In this document: positions 1-7,850 of the stretch, piece after piece
Layout: each line of letters starts with the position of its first letter
Numbering within the stretch: the stretch's first letter is position 1
Assembly: GCF_009711135.1 (NCBI RefSeq)
Contig: NZ_WMIC01000011.1
Coordinates: 62,001-126,000, forward strand
Direction: 5' to 3'
Source: Flavobacterium sp. LC2016-01
Lineage (GTDB): Bacteria; Bacteroidota; Bacteroidia; Flavobacteriales; Flavobacteriaceae
DNA: 64,000 nucleotides
Translations under genes and position numbers: made by a program
The notes under the pieces: model-generated
The model's input: only the letters and a program-made list of their open reading frames with translations
Database searches by the model: none
Told to the model about the DNA's origin: nothing

Positions 1-165
1 ATTAAAGAAATTGAAATTAAAAAACTCCCAAAAATCAACGATACGATTCAATCGAATGTTACGATTTTACAGGAATTTGCCGGCGTAACTTTAGTCGATA
101 TTGTGACTTTTTTAAATGATGAAGAAATTGCAAGCGGACAAATGAAAACCGTTTTAGCAAAATAA
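1..165 (+). CDS. C-terminal end of a hotdog-fold (dehydratase-like) protein, 5' truncated by the window
   Basis: An open frame runs from base 1 to a TAA at 163-165 and encodes about 54 residues, with the start outside the window. The tail (LPKINDTIQSNVTI, then TLVDIVTFLNDEEIASGQMK) lines up by eye with the tail of the next gene (LPKVGNTITTKATL, then CTMNCASLFEGKILLECEIN), suggesting two neighbouring hotdog proteins of one family. The next gene starts 4 bases after this stop, so they are probably cotranscribed. By context it would be a 3-hydroxyacyl-ACP dehydratase or related hotdog enzyme of polyene synthesis. The family call rests on the C-terminal strands only. Confidence 0.6.
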   Translation: MKEIEIKKLPKINDTIQSNVTILQEFAGVTLVDIVTFLNDEEIASGQMKTVLAK

Positions 166-169
166 TAGG

Positions 170-637
170 ATGATGAAAGTTGGAATCGACATACAAAATT
201 ATTTACCGCACCGCGCTCCAATGCTAATGGTCGATTTGATTTTGGAAATTGATGCCACTTCTGTTGAAACCGAATTTTTAATTAAAGAAGACAATATTTT
301 TGTTGATAAAGGCATTTTAATTGAAGCTGGTTTAATTGAAAATACAGCACAAACCTGTTCGTCAATTGTTGGAAAAAAATACTTTTTTGAGGAAGACGGA
401 ACGGAAAACGAAAACGTAAATGTTATTGGTTTTATCAGCGCCTTAAAGAATTTAAAAATACATGAACTGCCAAAAGTTGGCAATACTATTACAACCAAAG
501 CAACTTTGGTTTCAAAATTTGTTGGCGACGATTATACTTTGTGTACAATGAATTGCGCAAGTTTATTCGAGGGCAAAATACTATTAGAATGCGAAATTAA
601 TTTGTTTATTCAAAAGACGATTTCGGCAACAACATAA
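170..637 (+). CDS. ApeP-like hotdog 3-hydroxyacyl-ACP dehydratase of the polyene pathway
   Basis: A 155-residue single hotdog domain. The N-terminal motif YLPHRAPMLMVD (about residues 11-22) matches the LPHRxPxLxxD signature of FabZ/ApeP-type dehydratases. The central helix reads AGLIENTAQT, where the Glu aligns with the acidic residue of the FabZ/ApeP hot-dog helix. The usual GHFPGxPxxPG loop of FabZ is absent, as in ApeP-like proteins of aryl polyene clusters. The predicted role is to dehydrate 3-hydroxyacyl-ACP intermediates during conjugated polyene elongation in the cytoplasm. ATG-ATG at 170 gives two possible starts one codon apart. The family is fairly clear; the exact substrate is inferred from context. 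Confidence 0.75.
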   Translation: MMKVGIDIQNYLPHRAPMLMVDLILEIDATSVETEFLIKEDNIFVDKGILIEAGLIENTAQTCSSIVGKKYFFEEDGTENENVNVIGFISALKNLKIHELPKVGNTITTKATLVSKFVGDDYTLCTMNCASLFEGKILLECEINLFIQKTISATT

Positions 638-661
638 TCCTACTCGAAAATAAATCCCGTC

Positions 662-1066
662 ATGGAAAAAGAAAATGTACCTCAGCACGATGGAAATTTA
701 AGCAAAAAAAATCTCAAAGAATTGGTTTATGCTACCGATGAAAACGGCAATTATACAACCGCTTTAAGTACGGGCTGGGAACCAAAAGCGATTGCACTTT
801 CGAACGCCATCGACGATATAAAAGAACGTGCGGAAGAAGCAAAACTAAAAGTTCAGATTGGAGAATTAAGCCCGATTTGTTATTTTATGGAACTCAATAA
901 AATGGATTTAACGATTCTTGCCGGTTATGTCGAAATGTGGAAATGGCGCGTAAAAAGACATTTTAAACCTTCCGTTTTTGCCAAACTAAACGACAAAACT
1001 TTACAAAAATATGCCGACGCTTTTGACATTTCAATCGCCGAATTAAAAAACTTTAAAACAGATTAA
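662..1066 (+). CDS. Small protein of the polyene cluster with an XRE-like helix pattern
   Basis: A 134-residue soluble, mostly helical protein with no signal peptide or membrane segment. The last 50 residues (MDLTILAGYVEMWKWRVKRH, then LNDKTLQKYADAFDISIAEL) have the spacing of an XRE/lambda-repressor helix-turn-helix, where the final helices typically read like L-x-x-x-A-x-x-L-x-V-S-x-x-E-L. This is a visual impression and not a firm family match. The stop overlaps the ATG of the BtrH-like gene by one base (TAATG), so translation is probably coupled. The conserved position next to a BtrH-like protein suggests a joint role, but no function can be assigned. Confidence 0.6.
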   Translation: MEKENVPQHDGNLSKKNLKELVYATDENGNYTTALSTGWEPKAIALSNAIDDIKERAEEAKLKVQIGELSPICYFMELNKMDLTILAGYVEMWKWRVKRHFKPSVFAKLNDKTLQKYADAFDISIAELKNFKTD

Positions 1067-2064
1067 TGCAAGTTACTTTTACACATCATCAATCTGCTCA
1101 TTGTGAAAACGGAGTAGCTTCAAACCTCTTAAAAAACAGCGGACTCAATATCAGCGAACCGATGGTTTTCGGAATTGGTTCGGGACTTTTTTTCGTGTAT
1201 TTGCCATTTTTAAAAGTAAATCATGCGCCAGCAATTAGTTATAGAACTTTGCCTGGACATATTTTTAATAAAGTCGCCAATCGTTTAAATCTAAAAATAA
1301 AAAGACAAAAATTTTCTTCTGTTGCCAATGCAAATAAAGCTTTAGAAGAAAATCTAAAAAATAATATTCCGACCGGACTTCAAGTTGGCGTGTATCATTT
1401 AAGTTATTTTCCTGATGAATATCGCTTTCATTTCAACGCGCACAATTTAGTCGTTTACGGCAAAACCGAAACTGATTATTTGATCAGTGATCCGGTGATG
1501 GAAACCGTTACGACTTTGACACATGAGGAAATGGATAAAGTGCGTTTTGCCAAAGGTGCGTTTGCTCCGCGAGGCCAAATGTATTATCCAATTCAGATTC
1601 CGTCAACTGTTGATTTAAAAAGTGCCATTATAAAAGGAATCAAAAATACCTGTCGCGATATGCTAGCGCCAATGCCAATTGTAGGCGTTCGCGGAATCAA
1701 AATGGTTTCACGTCAAATTCGAAAATGGCCTAAAAAACACGGTGTCAGAAAAGCCAATCATTATCTGGCGCAAATGGTTAGAATGCAGGAAGAAATTGGA
1801 ACCGGAGGAGGAGGTTTCCGATTTATTTACGCCGCATTTTTACAAGAAGCTTCGATTGTTTTAGGGAATGAAGAACTAAAAAATCTTTCAAAAGAAATGA
1901 CTCAGATTGGAGATTCATGGCGCGATTTTGCCGTTGAAGCTTCCCGAATTTATAAAAACAGAAGTGCCAAAGAAGACGCTTACAACGCGATTGCAGATGA
2001 ACTTTTGGACATTGCGAATCGCGAAGAAATCTTTTTCAAAAAACTAAAAAAAGCAATCAGCTAA
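1066..2064 (+). CDS. BtrH N-terminal domain (DUF4872-type) protein, possible acyl or aminoacyl transferase
   Basis: A 332-residue protein. The N terminus, HHQSAHCENG followed by a Gly-rich stretch (FGIGSGLFFVYLPFL), is typical of the BtrH_N family, named after butirosin BtrH, which transfers an acyl side chain from a carrier protein. Cys13 in the HC-x-NG motif is a plausible nucleophile, a papain-like inference. The C-terminal half is helical and DUF4872-like (GGGGFRFIYAAFLQEA near residue 245). In a flexirubin-type cluster an acyl transferase could join the polyene acid to its resorcinol partner or release it from the ACP; this is a context-based hypothesis. It is translationally coupled to the gene before it. 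Confidence 0.75.
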   Translation: MQVTFTHHQSAHCENGVASNLLKNSGLNISEPMVFGIGSGLFFVYLPFLKVNHAPAISYRTLPGHIFNKVANRLNLKIKRQKFSSVANANKALEENLKNNIPTGLQVGVYHLSYFPDEYRFHFNAHNLVVYGKTETDYLISDPVMETVTTLTHEEMDKVRFAKGAFAPRGQMYYPIQIPSTVDLKSAIIKGIKNTCRDMLAPMPIVGVRGIKMVSRQIRKWPKKHGVRKANHYLAQMVRMQEEIGTGGGGFRFIYAAFLQEASIVLGNEELKNLSKEMTQIGDSWRDFAVEASRIYKNRSAKEDAYNAIADELLDIANREEIFFKKLKKAIS

Positions 2065-2071
2065 TTATATT

Positions 2072-2824
2072 TTGAATCCCATTATAAAAATAGAATCCCT
2101 TTCGAAAAAGTACAAAGATGCCGATCAGTTTTCTTTGAACGATGTTTCGTTGGAGATAAACGAAGGCCAAATTTTCGGATTATTAGGTCCGAATGGTGCC
2201 GGAAAAACCACCTTAATTTCAATGCTCTGCGGATTGATCAAACCAACTTCAGGACATTTTTCAATTGATGATTTAGACTATCACAATCATTCATCCAAAA
2301 TCAAAAAAATCATTGGCGTTGTTCCTCAGGAATATGCTTTGTATCCAACGTTGACAGCACGAGAAAATCTGCATTATTTTGGAAGCATGTACGGTTTGAA
2401 AGGTTCGGATTTGAAAGATAAAGTAATCGAAACTTTAGATCTTTTGGGTTTATTGAAATTCGCCGATAAACAAATTCATACTTTTTCTGGCGGAATGAAA
2501 CGCCGAGTCAATTTAATTGCCGGAATTCTGCACAACCCTAAAGTTTTGTTTTTGGATGAACCGACTGTTGGCGTTGACGTTCAGTCGAAAAACGCCATTT
2601 TGGATTATCTAAAAATCTTAAATCAAAACGGAACTACGATTATTTATACTTCACATCACTTGGCTGAAGCCGAAGATTTCTGCACGAATATTGCCATTTT
2701 GGACCGAGGCAAAATTTATGCAAAAGGAACGCCTTCAACCTTAATTGAAACGACAGAAAATGCCAGAAATCTCGAAGATGTTTTTATTTCATTAACCGGT
2801 AAAGACTTGCGAGATGCTATATAA
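2072..2824 (+). CDS. ABC transporter ATP-binding protein
   Basis: A 250-residue nucleotide-binding domain. Walker A is GPNGAGKT (39-46), the Q-loop is around Gln86, the signature is FSGGMKRR (138-145) and Walker B is VLFLDEP (158-164), followed by the H-loop TSHH. The start is a TTG at 2072, eight bases after the preceding stop; the family's N terminus (PIIKIESLSKKY) begins right there, so TTG is the probable start. It overlaps the permease gene by 11 bases, so the two form one DrrA/CcmA-type exporter. In this cluster the likely cargo is a polyene pigment intermediate, a lipid, or a cluster envelope component. Confidence 0.9.
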   Translation: MNPIIKIESLSKKYKDADQFSLNDVSLEINEGQIFGLLGPNGAGKTTLISMLCGLIKPTSGHFSIDDLDYHNHSSKIKKIIGVVPQEYALYPTLTARENLHYFGSMYGLKGSDLKDKVIETLDLLGLLKFADKQIHTFSGGMKRRVNLIAGILHNPKVLFLDEPTVGVDVQSKNAILDYLKILNQNGTTIIYTSHHLAEAEDFCTNIAILDRGKIYAKGTPSTLIETTENARNLEDVFISLTGKDLRDAI

Positions 2825-4097
2825 AATTTGGATGTCGATAGTAAAAGAATTTCTTTTATTAAAAAGAGATTTAGGCGGTTTGATTATTTTATTTATCATG
2901 CCGTTGGTTTTGGTTATCACCGTTACCGTAATTCAGGACAGCACTTTTAAAACGGTAAGCGACACTAAAATTCCCATTTTATTGGTTGATTATGACAGAG
3001 GTTCTGTTTCGAAAACGGTCTTTGATAATTTAGAAAAAAACCAATTATTTACCGTTATAACTCAAATTGACAACAAACCGATTACCGAAGAAGTTGCCCG
3101 AGAAAATGTATACAAAGGAAAATTTCAGTTGGCCATCGTAATTCCGAAAAACCTAAGCGATGATTTGCAAGCCAAAGTCGATCAGAATGTCGAAAACATT
3201 GTGAGCAAAATGGGTTTTACAGACAGCGTTGCAAAACCGGAAAAACCAAAAGTTATCACGCAAAAAGAAGTAAAATTATATTTTGATCCGGCGGTGCAGC
3301 TGAGTTTCAAAAATTCGGTCATGAATGCGATTGACAAAATGATTTCGCAAATCGAAACCAAATCGATTTACACGACTTTTCAAAATCAGTTAGGCGAAGA
3401 AAACACCAAATTCGACCAAACGAGTTTTATTACGTTCAAAGAAATAATTCCGAAAATAAACAATAAAGAAGTTTTGCCAAATTCGGTACAGCACAATGTT
3501 CCGGCCTGGACGCTTTTTGCCATATTTTTTATTGTGATTCCGCTTTCCATCAACATTGTAAAAGAAAAATCGCAGGGGACTTTTGTGCGTTTATTGACTA
3601 ATCCAACTTCTAATTTAATTGTCATTATTGGCAAAACCATTACGTATTCTGTCATTTGCATGATTCAGTTTTATATGATGGTTGCCGTTGCGATTTTCCT
3701 GTTTCCGCATATTGGTTTACCTCCGCTAAATATCGAAGGCCATTTATTTTTGATGAGTGTTGTCGCTTTATTTTCAGGTTTTGCCGCCATCGGATTCGGA
3801 ATTTTATTAGGAACTGTTGCGAATACTCAGGAACAATCTGCTCCGTTTGGTGCGACAAGTGTTATTATTTTAGCCGCTATTGGAGGCGTTTGGGTCCCTG
3901 TTTTTGTGATGCCAAAAATGATGCAGATCATTGCAAAATCTTCACCTATGAATTGGGGTTTAGAAGCATTTTATGATGTTTTACTGCGCAATGTTTCTTT
4001 CGTCGAAATCATTCCAAAAATAAGTTTGTTATTTTTGTTCTTTATAATCACCACTTCCATTGCCTTATTTTATGACAAAAAGAAAAGAACAGTATAA
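2814..4097 (+). CDS. ABC-2 type transporter permease
   Basis: A 427-residue inner-membrane protein of ABC-2 layout. One N-terminal membrane segment lies at about 22-41, then a long extracytoplasmic domain to about 225, and five or six C-terminal segments starting at VPAWTLFAIFFIVIPLSINI. The motif IVKEKSQGTFVRLLTNP after the second segment is the usual ABC-2 coupling region. The ATG lies within the end of the ATPase gene (11-base overlap), so the two are coupled. It probably exports a product of the pigment cluster or flips a lipid-linked form; the substrate cannot be read from sequence. The thioesterase start overlaps its 3' end. Confidence 0.88.
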   Translation: MLYKIWMSIVKEFLLLKRDLGGLIILFIMPLVLVITVTVIQDSTFKTVSDTKIPILLVDYDRGSVSKTVFDNLEKNQLFTVITQIDNKPITEEVARENVYKGKFQLAIVIPKNLSDDLQAKVDQNVENIVSKMGFTDSVAKPEKPKVITQKEVKLYFDPAVQLSFKNSVMNAIDKMISQIETKSIYTTFQNQLGEENTKFDQTSFITFKEIIPKINNKEVLPNSVQHNVPAWTLFAIFFIVIPLSINIVKEKSQGTFVRLLTNPTSNLIVIIGKTITYSVICMIQFYMMVAVAIFLFPHIGLPPLNIEGHLFLMSVVALFSGFAAIGFGILLGTVANTQEQSAPFGATSVIILAAIGGVWVPVFVMPKMMQIIAKSSPMNWGLEAFYDVLLRNVSFVEIIPKISLLFLFFIITTSIALFYDKKKRTV

Positions 4098-4521
4098 CGA
4101 AGCCTCAGACTTAACCGTTTCACACGAAATCAGAATTCGTTTTAACGAAACTGATCCGCTGGGAATTGTTTGGCACGGCCATTATATTACCTATTTTGAA
4201 GACGGTCGCGAAGCCTTTGGACGCCAACACGGACTTACGTATTTGGACATTGCAAAAACGGGTTACACGACTCCAATTGTAAAATCAAAATGCGAACATA
4301 AATTGTCTTTGCGCTACGGCGATGTTGTAACAATCGAAACCACAGTTGTCGAAACTCCGGCTGCGAAAATTATTTACCGTTTTAAAATTATCGATGCTCA
4401 GGGCGAAATTGCCTGTACGGGAGAAACTGTTCAAGTTTTTTTAGACAAAGAAGGGAATTTAATGCTGACAAATCCTCCTTTTTATGAGGAATGGAAAAGG
4501 AAAGTTGGGTTATTAAAATAA
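4072..4521 (+). CDS. Acyl-CoA/acyl-ACP thioesterase, YbgC/FadM (4-hydroxybenzoyl-CoA thioesterase) family
   Basis: A 149-residue hotdog thioesterase. The N-terminal segment RFNETDPLGIVWHGHYITYF carries the family's catalytic Asp in the D-x-x-G-x-x-x-x-x-x-Y-x-x-Y pattern. The ATG at 4072 is preferred over an upstream in-frame TTG at 4060 because it puts the first strand (HEIRIRFNETD) at the usual position. It overlaps the permease 3' end by 26 bases. Thioesterases of this type recur in aryl polyene and flexirubin clusters, where they are thought to release or proofread ACP-bound acyl chains. The family is clear; the substrate is inferred. Confidence 0.85.
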   Translation: MTKRKEQYNEASDLTVSHEIRIRFNETDPLGIVWHGHYITYFEDGREAFGRQHGLTYLDIAKTGYTTPIVKSKCEHKLSLRYGDVVTIETTVVETPAAKIIYRFKIIDAQGEIACTGETVQVFLDKEGNLMLTNPPFYEEWKRKVGLLK

Positions 4522-5063
4522 TCAAAATTATACAAATTAATATCCCAAAAATTTTAGATATTTTGAATACTAAAAAAGAAATAATAGCAAAAGGATATGT
4601 ATTAAATTCCGTTTTAGCAATAGTAGTTTTTACTGCTATTCCATTTTTTATTTTTTATAATTTTTCTAGTGAACTACTTCATTGGGAGAAATTTAATTCG
4701 AATGTGTTATCAACTATTATCTTTTTTATATCCATTTTTATCGCTTTTTTAACTTGGATTAACCTTTTTGACAATGGCGCATCATTAAAAATCAACAATA
4801 AAGGTATTTGGATAAGAAAATCAATCTTGCCATTTTCTCCTTTGAAATTTTTGGATTGGAATCAGATTAAATTTGTTGAATTAAGTACAATAAAGGGAAA
4901 TAAAGGAGGAAAAACAACGGTTTTAGTCATTCATAGAAATGACTCAAAAACAAAAACAATAGATTTAGATAGTTTGGATTATCCAACGGAAGAAATAATA
5001 GCAATAGTTCGGGAGTTTTCTAATTTTCTAAACTATAGAGACAGAATGGAAGTTAGACAATAA
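4491..5063 (+). CDS. Membrane protein with two transmembrane segments and a PH-like cytoplasmic domain (STM3941-like)
   Basis: A protein of up to 190 residues. Two hydrophobic segments (VLNSVLAIVVFTAIPFFIFY and NVLSTIIFFISIFIAFLTWI) are followed by a beta-rich part (KGIWIRKSILPF, then TTVLVIHRND) that resembles the small PH-like membrane proteins called STM3941 family. The start is doubtful: the ATG at 4491 lies 31 bases inside the thioesterase gene, and a TTG at 4563 (then NTKKEIIAKG) would remove an atypical N terminus. Composition is clearly more AT-rich and Lys/Ile/Asn-rich than the pigment genes around it, so it looks like a later insertion. Function unknown. Confidence 0.65.
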   Translation: MEKESWVIKIIKIIQINIPKILDILNTKKEIIAKGYVLNSVLAIVVFTAIPFFIFYNFSSELLHWEKFNSNVLSTIIFFISIFIAFLTWINLFDNGASLKINNKGIWIRKSILPFSPLKFLDWNQIKFVELSTIKGNKGGKTTVLVIHRNDSKTKTIDLDSLDYPTEEIIAIVREFSNFLNYRDRMEVRQ

Positions 5064-5129
5064 GAATAATAAATCTGCCTAAATCTATAAAATCTGCGTG
5101 CCATAAACCGCACAGAAATAAATCATAAA

Positions 5130-6269
5130 ATGTCAAAAGAAATATACATCACAGAAACGAATTGTATCACGCCTTTAGGTTTTGATGTTGAAACGAACAT
5201 CGAAGCGATTTTGCGAGGTGATTCAGGAATTCAGCTTCACAATGATATTTCTTTGATGCCCAATTCATTTTATGCTGCGATTATTTCTGATGAAAAAATA
5301 AACAGCGCTTTTGCAAAAATCAGCGCTGAAACAAAATATTCCCGTTTAGAGAAAATGATGATTTTGGCTTTAGAGCCGATTGTCAAAAAATCTGGAATTG
5401 AATTCAATTCAAAAACTGCTTTTATACTTTCGACAACAAAAGGAAATGTGACGGCTTTAAAAGAGCATTCAGAAGAAAATTTTAATAATGCACATTTAGA
5501 TGTTTTAGCCAAAAACGTTGCCAATTTCTTCGGATTTACAACGCAGCCAATTGTAGTTTCAAATGCCTGCGTTTCCGGAATTTTAGCTGTTTCTGTTGCC
5601 AAAAGAATGATTCAATCGGAACTTTATGACAATGTTTTTGTCGTGGCTGGCGATGAAATTTCAGAATTTGTTTTGTCTGGATTTAATGCTTTTCAGGCGA
5701 TGAGCGAATTGCCTTGTAAACCCTATTCTAAAAACAGAACCGGAGTAAGTTTGGGCGAAGCAACCGCTGCAGTTTTAGTTTCGGCGGAAGCCAAAAACGC
5801 AAAAATAAAAGTAATCGGTGACAGCTCTATAAACGACGCCAATCATATTTCCGGACCTTCAAGAACAGGCGAAGGTTTGTTCAGAAGTATTCAAAATGCT
5901 TTAAAAGAAGCAAAAATTGAAGCCCATAAATTAGATTATATTTCAGCCCACGGAACCGCAACTCCATTCAACGACGAAATGGAAGCGATTGCTTTAAACC
6001 GATTGGATTTACAAAATGTTCCCATCAATAGTTTGAAAGGCTTTTATGGTCATACTTTAGGTGCTTCGGGATTATTGGAAACAGTAATTGCGATTGAATC
6101 GGCGAATCGAAATATGCTTTTTGAATCGAAAGGTTTTGATGAAATTGGAGTTAGTGAAGCTGTAAATGTTATTGAAAAAAATGAACAGAGAAATATTGAG
6201 TTTTTCTTGAAAACAGCTTCTGGATTTGGAGGTTGTAATACGGCTATTGTTTTTGAAACGATAAAATAA
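5130..6269 (+). CDS. Beta-ketoacyl-ACP synthase (KAS I/II type)
   Basis: A 379-residue thiolase-fold condensing enzyme. The nucleophile lies in VVSNACVSG (Cys147), and both catalytic histidines are present in SAHGTATPFND (His274) and FYGHTLGASG (His308). Length is a little short of FabF (about 410). It catalyses decarboxylative Claisen condensation of malonyl-ACP with the growing acyl chain. It is one of two fully active ketosynthases in the cluster and probably iterates to extend the polyene. The upstream 66 bases contain AAATCTG-type intergenic repeats common in this genus. The fold is certain; the choice of flexirubin over a related aryl polyene product is inferred. Confidence 0.9.
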   Translation: MSKEIYITETNCITPLGFDVETNIEAILRGDSGIQLHNDISLMPNSFYAAIISDEKINSAFAKISAETKYSRLEKMMILALEPIVKKSGIEFNSKTAFILSTTKGNVTALKEHSEENFNNAHLDVLAKNVANFFGFTTQPIVVSNACVSGILAVSVAKRMIQSELYDNVFVVAGDEISEFVLSGFNAFQAMSELPCKPYSKNRTGVSLGEATAAVLVSAEAKNAKIKVIGDSSINDANHISGPSRTGEGLFRSIQNALKEAKIEAHKLDYISAHGTATPFNDEMEAIALNRLDLQNVPINSLKGFYGHTLGASGLLETVIAIESANRNMLFESKGFDEIGVSEAVNVIEKNEQRNIEFFLKTASGFGGCNTAIVFETIK

Positions 6270-6270
6270 A

Positions 6271-6332
6271 CTTGAACTATTAGAAATTTTCGAACAGTTC
6301 AAAATCCAACTTGTAAAGAAAATTCACAAGTT
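6271..6332. repeat. Two short intergenic inverted repeats
   Basis: Between the ketosynthase and the next gene there are two hairpins in series: TTGAACT (6272-6278) with AGTTCAA (6296-6302), and AACTTGT (6308-6314) with ACAAGTT (6326-6332). There is no T-run, so they do not look like intrinsic terminators. They may be remnants of the event that inserted the orphan gene at 6359. Confidence 0.4.
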
Positions 6333-6358
6333 TAAAATGATCAAAATTTATAGAATTT

Positions 6359-6823
6359 ATGAGTGATCAAATTGCAAGTTTAAAAAAATATATTGAAAGT
6401 AATCTTGATGAAAGCGGAGATTTTTGGGAATATATAATACGACATGATGTTATAGATTTCATTAGTAATTTAGATCAAAAAGACAGCGAAAATTTCTCCA
6501 TCGAAATCTTAAATTGGAATGAGAATATTCTTTATCGATTAGCTGATGAAATTCTTTTTAGCAAAAATGAATATATAGATAAGGATTATCTTTATTGTTT
6601 TATATTTTTAAAAACTTATGACACGGAATATCTAGATTATTTATCACAGAATTTATTTTCTTGTTTTAATGATTTAAATTTAGAAAAAATCCCTTTAGAC
6701 TTCTTCTTACAGATGAAAGAGAAAATAGAGCGTTTTTACATTATAAAAAATGGAAAAGAAAATGTCAATGATTTCACTAGATCATTAAATGATATTATTA
6801 ATCAAAAAATGAAAAAGATTTAA
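6359..6823 (+). CDS. Orphan acidic helical protein, unrecognised
   Basis: A 154-residue soluble protein rich in Asp, Glu, Asn, Ile, Leu and Phe, with no signal peptide, membrane segment or recognised motif. The helical, acidic, roughly 150-residue build recalls polymorphic-toxin immunity proteins, but no motif supports that. Base composition is markedly more AT-rich than the flanking ketosynthase genes, and hairpins lie just upstream. It is not part of the usual gene set of pigment clusters as far as I know, so it is probably an inserted cargo gene. Spacing of 40 bases to the next gene permits cotranscription. Confidence 0.6.
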   Translation: MSDQIASLKKYIESNLDESGDFWEYIIRHDVIDFISNLDQKDSENFSIEILNWNENILYRLADEILFSKNEYIDKDYLYCFIFLKTYDTEYLDYLSQNLFSCFNDLNLEKIPLDFFLQMKEKIERFYIIKNGKENVNDFTRSLNDIINQKMKKI

Positions 6824-6863
6824 AATCACTTATTCAGTATAGATTTTTATACTAATTAAAGTA

Positions 6864-7478
6864 ATGATGGACAAAACCTACATACAATCCTACATCACCA
6901 TCCAAAACAACGAAATTGTTTTGAACGGAACTTCTGTATTCAAAATTGAACCAACCGATTTTGCTGATTTCTCCAAACAAGCATTGCGTAATTTTGAAAT
7001 CCAATATCCAAAGTTTTTCAAAATGGATGCTTTGAGCAAATTGGCTTTTTTAGGATCAGAATTGCTTTTGAGTCCGATTATTTCATCTGAAGAAGAAAAT
7101 AATATCGCTTTGGTTTTGGCGAATAAATCGTCGAGTTTAGATACCGATGTAAAATATCAGGAATCGATTTCTGATAAAGAAAATTATTATCCAAGTCCGG
7201 CGGTTTTTGTTTATACGTTGCCAAATATTTGTTTGGGCGAAATAAGTATCCGTCATCAGCTGAAAAGTGAGAATTCTTTCTTTATATTTGATGCTTTCAA
7301 CGCCGAATTTATGTCGAATTATTCGAATATCTTATTGAATTCAGATAAAGCAGATAAGGTTCTTTGTGGCTGGGTCGAGTATTTTAACGACAATTACAAA
7401 GCTTTTCTTTGTGTAATAAGCAAGGAAGAAAATGAGAAATATACACACGAAAATATCAATACATTATACAATAAATAA
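6864..7478 (+). CDS. Half-length ketosynthase-like protein (N-terminal half, non-catalytic)
   Basis: A 204-residue protein matching by eye the N-terminal half of a ketosynthase. KMDALSKLAFLGSELLL corresponds to the SRTAMIGTLAAKQAV helix of the KAS at 7851, and KADKVLCGWVEY corresponds to its LDRVIVGGTD strand. At the nucleophile position the protein reads FIFDAFNAEF in place of STACSSA, so there is no catalytic Cys, and the C-terminal half with both histidines is missing. It may be a structural partner of the ACP or of the active ketosynthases. It lies 3 bases before the ACP gene, so the two are cotranscribed. ATG-ATG at 6864 leaves the start uncertain by one codon. Confidence 0.65.
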   Translation: MMDKTYIQSYITIQNNEIVLNGTSVFKIEPTDFADFSKQALRNFEIQYPKFFKMDALSKLAFLGSELLLSPIISSEEENNIALVLANKSSSLDTDVKYQESISDKENYYPSPAVFVYTLPNICLGEISIRHQLKSENSFFIFDAFNAEFMSNYSNILLNSDKADKVLCGWVEYFNDNYKAFLCVISKEENEKYTHENINTLYNK

Positions 7479-7480
7479 TC

Positions 7481-7738
7481 ATGGAAGCATTAAAAGAAGA
7501 ATTAAAAAATAAAATTATAACGACTTTAAACTTAGAAGATATCGCAATCGAAGACATTGCAGATAACGATCCTTTGTTTGGAGACGGTTTAGGTTTAGAC
7601 TCGATTGATGCACTTGAATTAATCGTGATTCTTGATAAAGATTACGGAATTAAACTGGTTGACCCGAAAGAAGGAAAATCAATTTTCCAGTCGATTGAAA
7701 CTATGGCGGCGTATATTAACGCTAACAGAACTAAATAG
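7481..7738 (+). CDS. Acyl carrier protein of the polyene pathway
   Basis: An 85-residue acidic four-helix carrier protein. The phosphopantetheine site is Ser41 in GLGLDSIDALELI, matching the D-S-hydrophobic-(D/E)-x-(L/V)-E-L consensus. It carries the growing acyl chain as a thioester between the ketosynthases, dehydratases and the ketoreductase expected upstream. It lies between the half-ketosynthase and the second active ketosynthase, separated from the latter by a 112-base gap filled with inverted repeats. Assignment as a dedicated ACP and not the housekeeping AcpP rests on this location. Confidence 0.93.
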   Translation: MEALKEELKNKIITTLNLEDIAIEDIADNDPLFGDGLGLDSIDALELIVILDKDYGIKLVDPKEGKSIFQSIETMAAYINANRTK

Positions 7739-7743
7739 ACTTG

Positions 7744-7837
7744 CTTAGACTTCTTAGATTTTTAGACTTGTTTAGACAAGAATAAAATTCAAGAAATCTA
7801 AGAAGTCTAAGTCTGTCTAAAAATCTAAGAAGTCTAA
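7744..7837. repeat. Nested inverted repeat with two competing stems between ACP and KAS genes
   Basis: One left arm can pair with two different right arms. Bases 7745-7767 are an exact 23-bp inverted repeat of 7815-7837. Bases 7744-7761 are an exact 18-bp inverted repeat of 7794-7811. The unit is built from CTTAGACTTCTTAGA-like blocks. The two stems are mutually exclusive in RNA. No T-run follows. It may be a mobile intergenic repeat or an RNA element tuning the ACP/KAS ratio. Confidence 0.8.
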
Positions 7838-7850
7838 AATAAAGTCTAAA

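Noticed and set aside
3656..3976. 106-codon + strand frame inside the ABC permease gene
   Set aside because: A shadow frame rich in Cys, Arg and Tyr; the permease frame shows clear membrane segments.
4060..4071. TTG start for the thioesterase
   Set aside because: Only adds MPYF from the end of the permease gene; the ATG at 4072 places the first strand normally.
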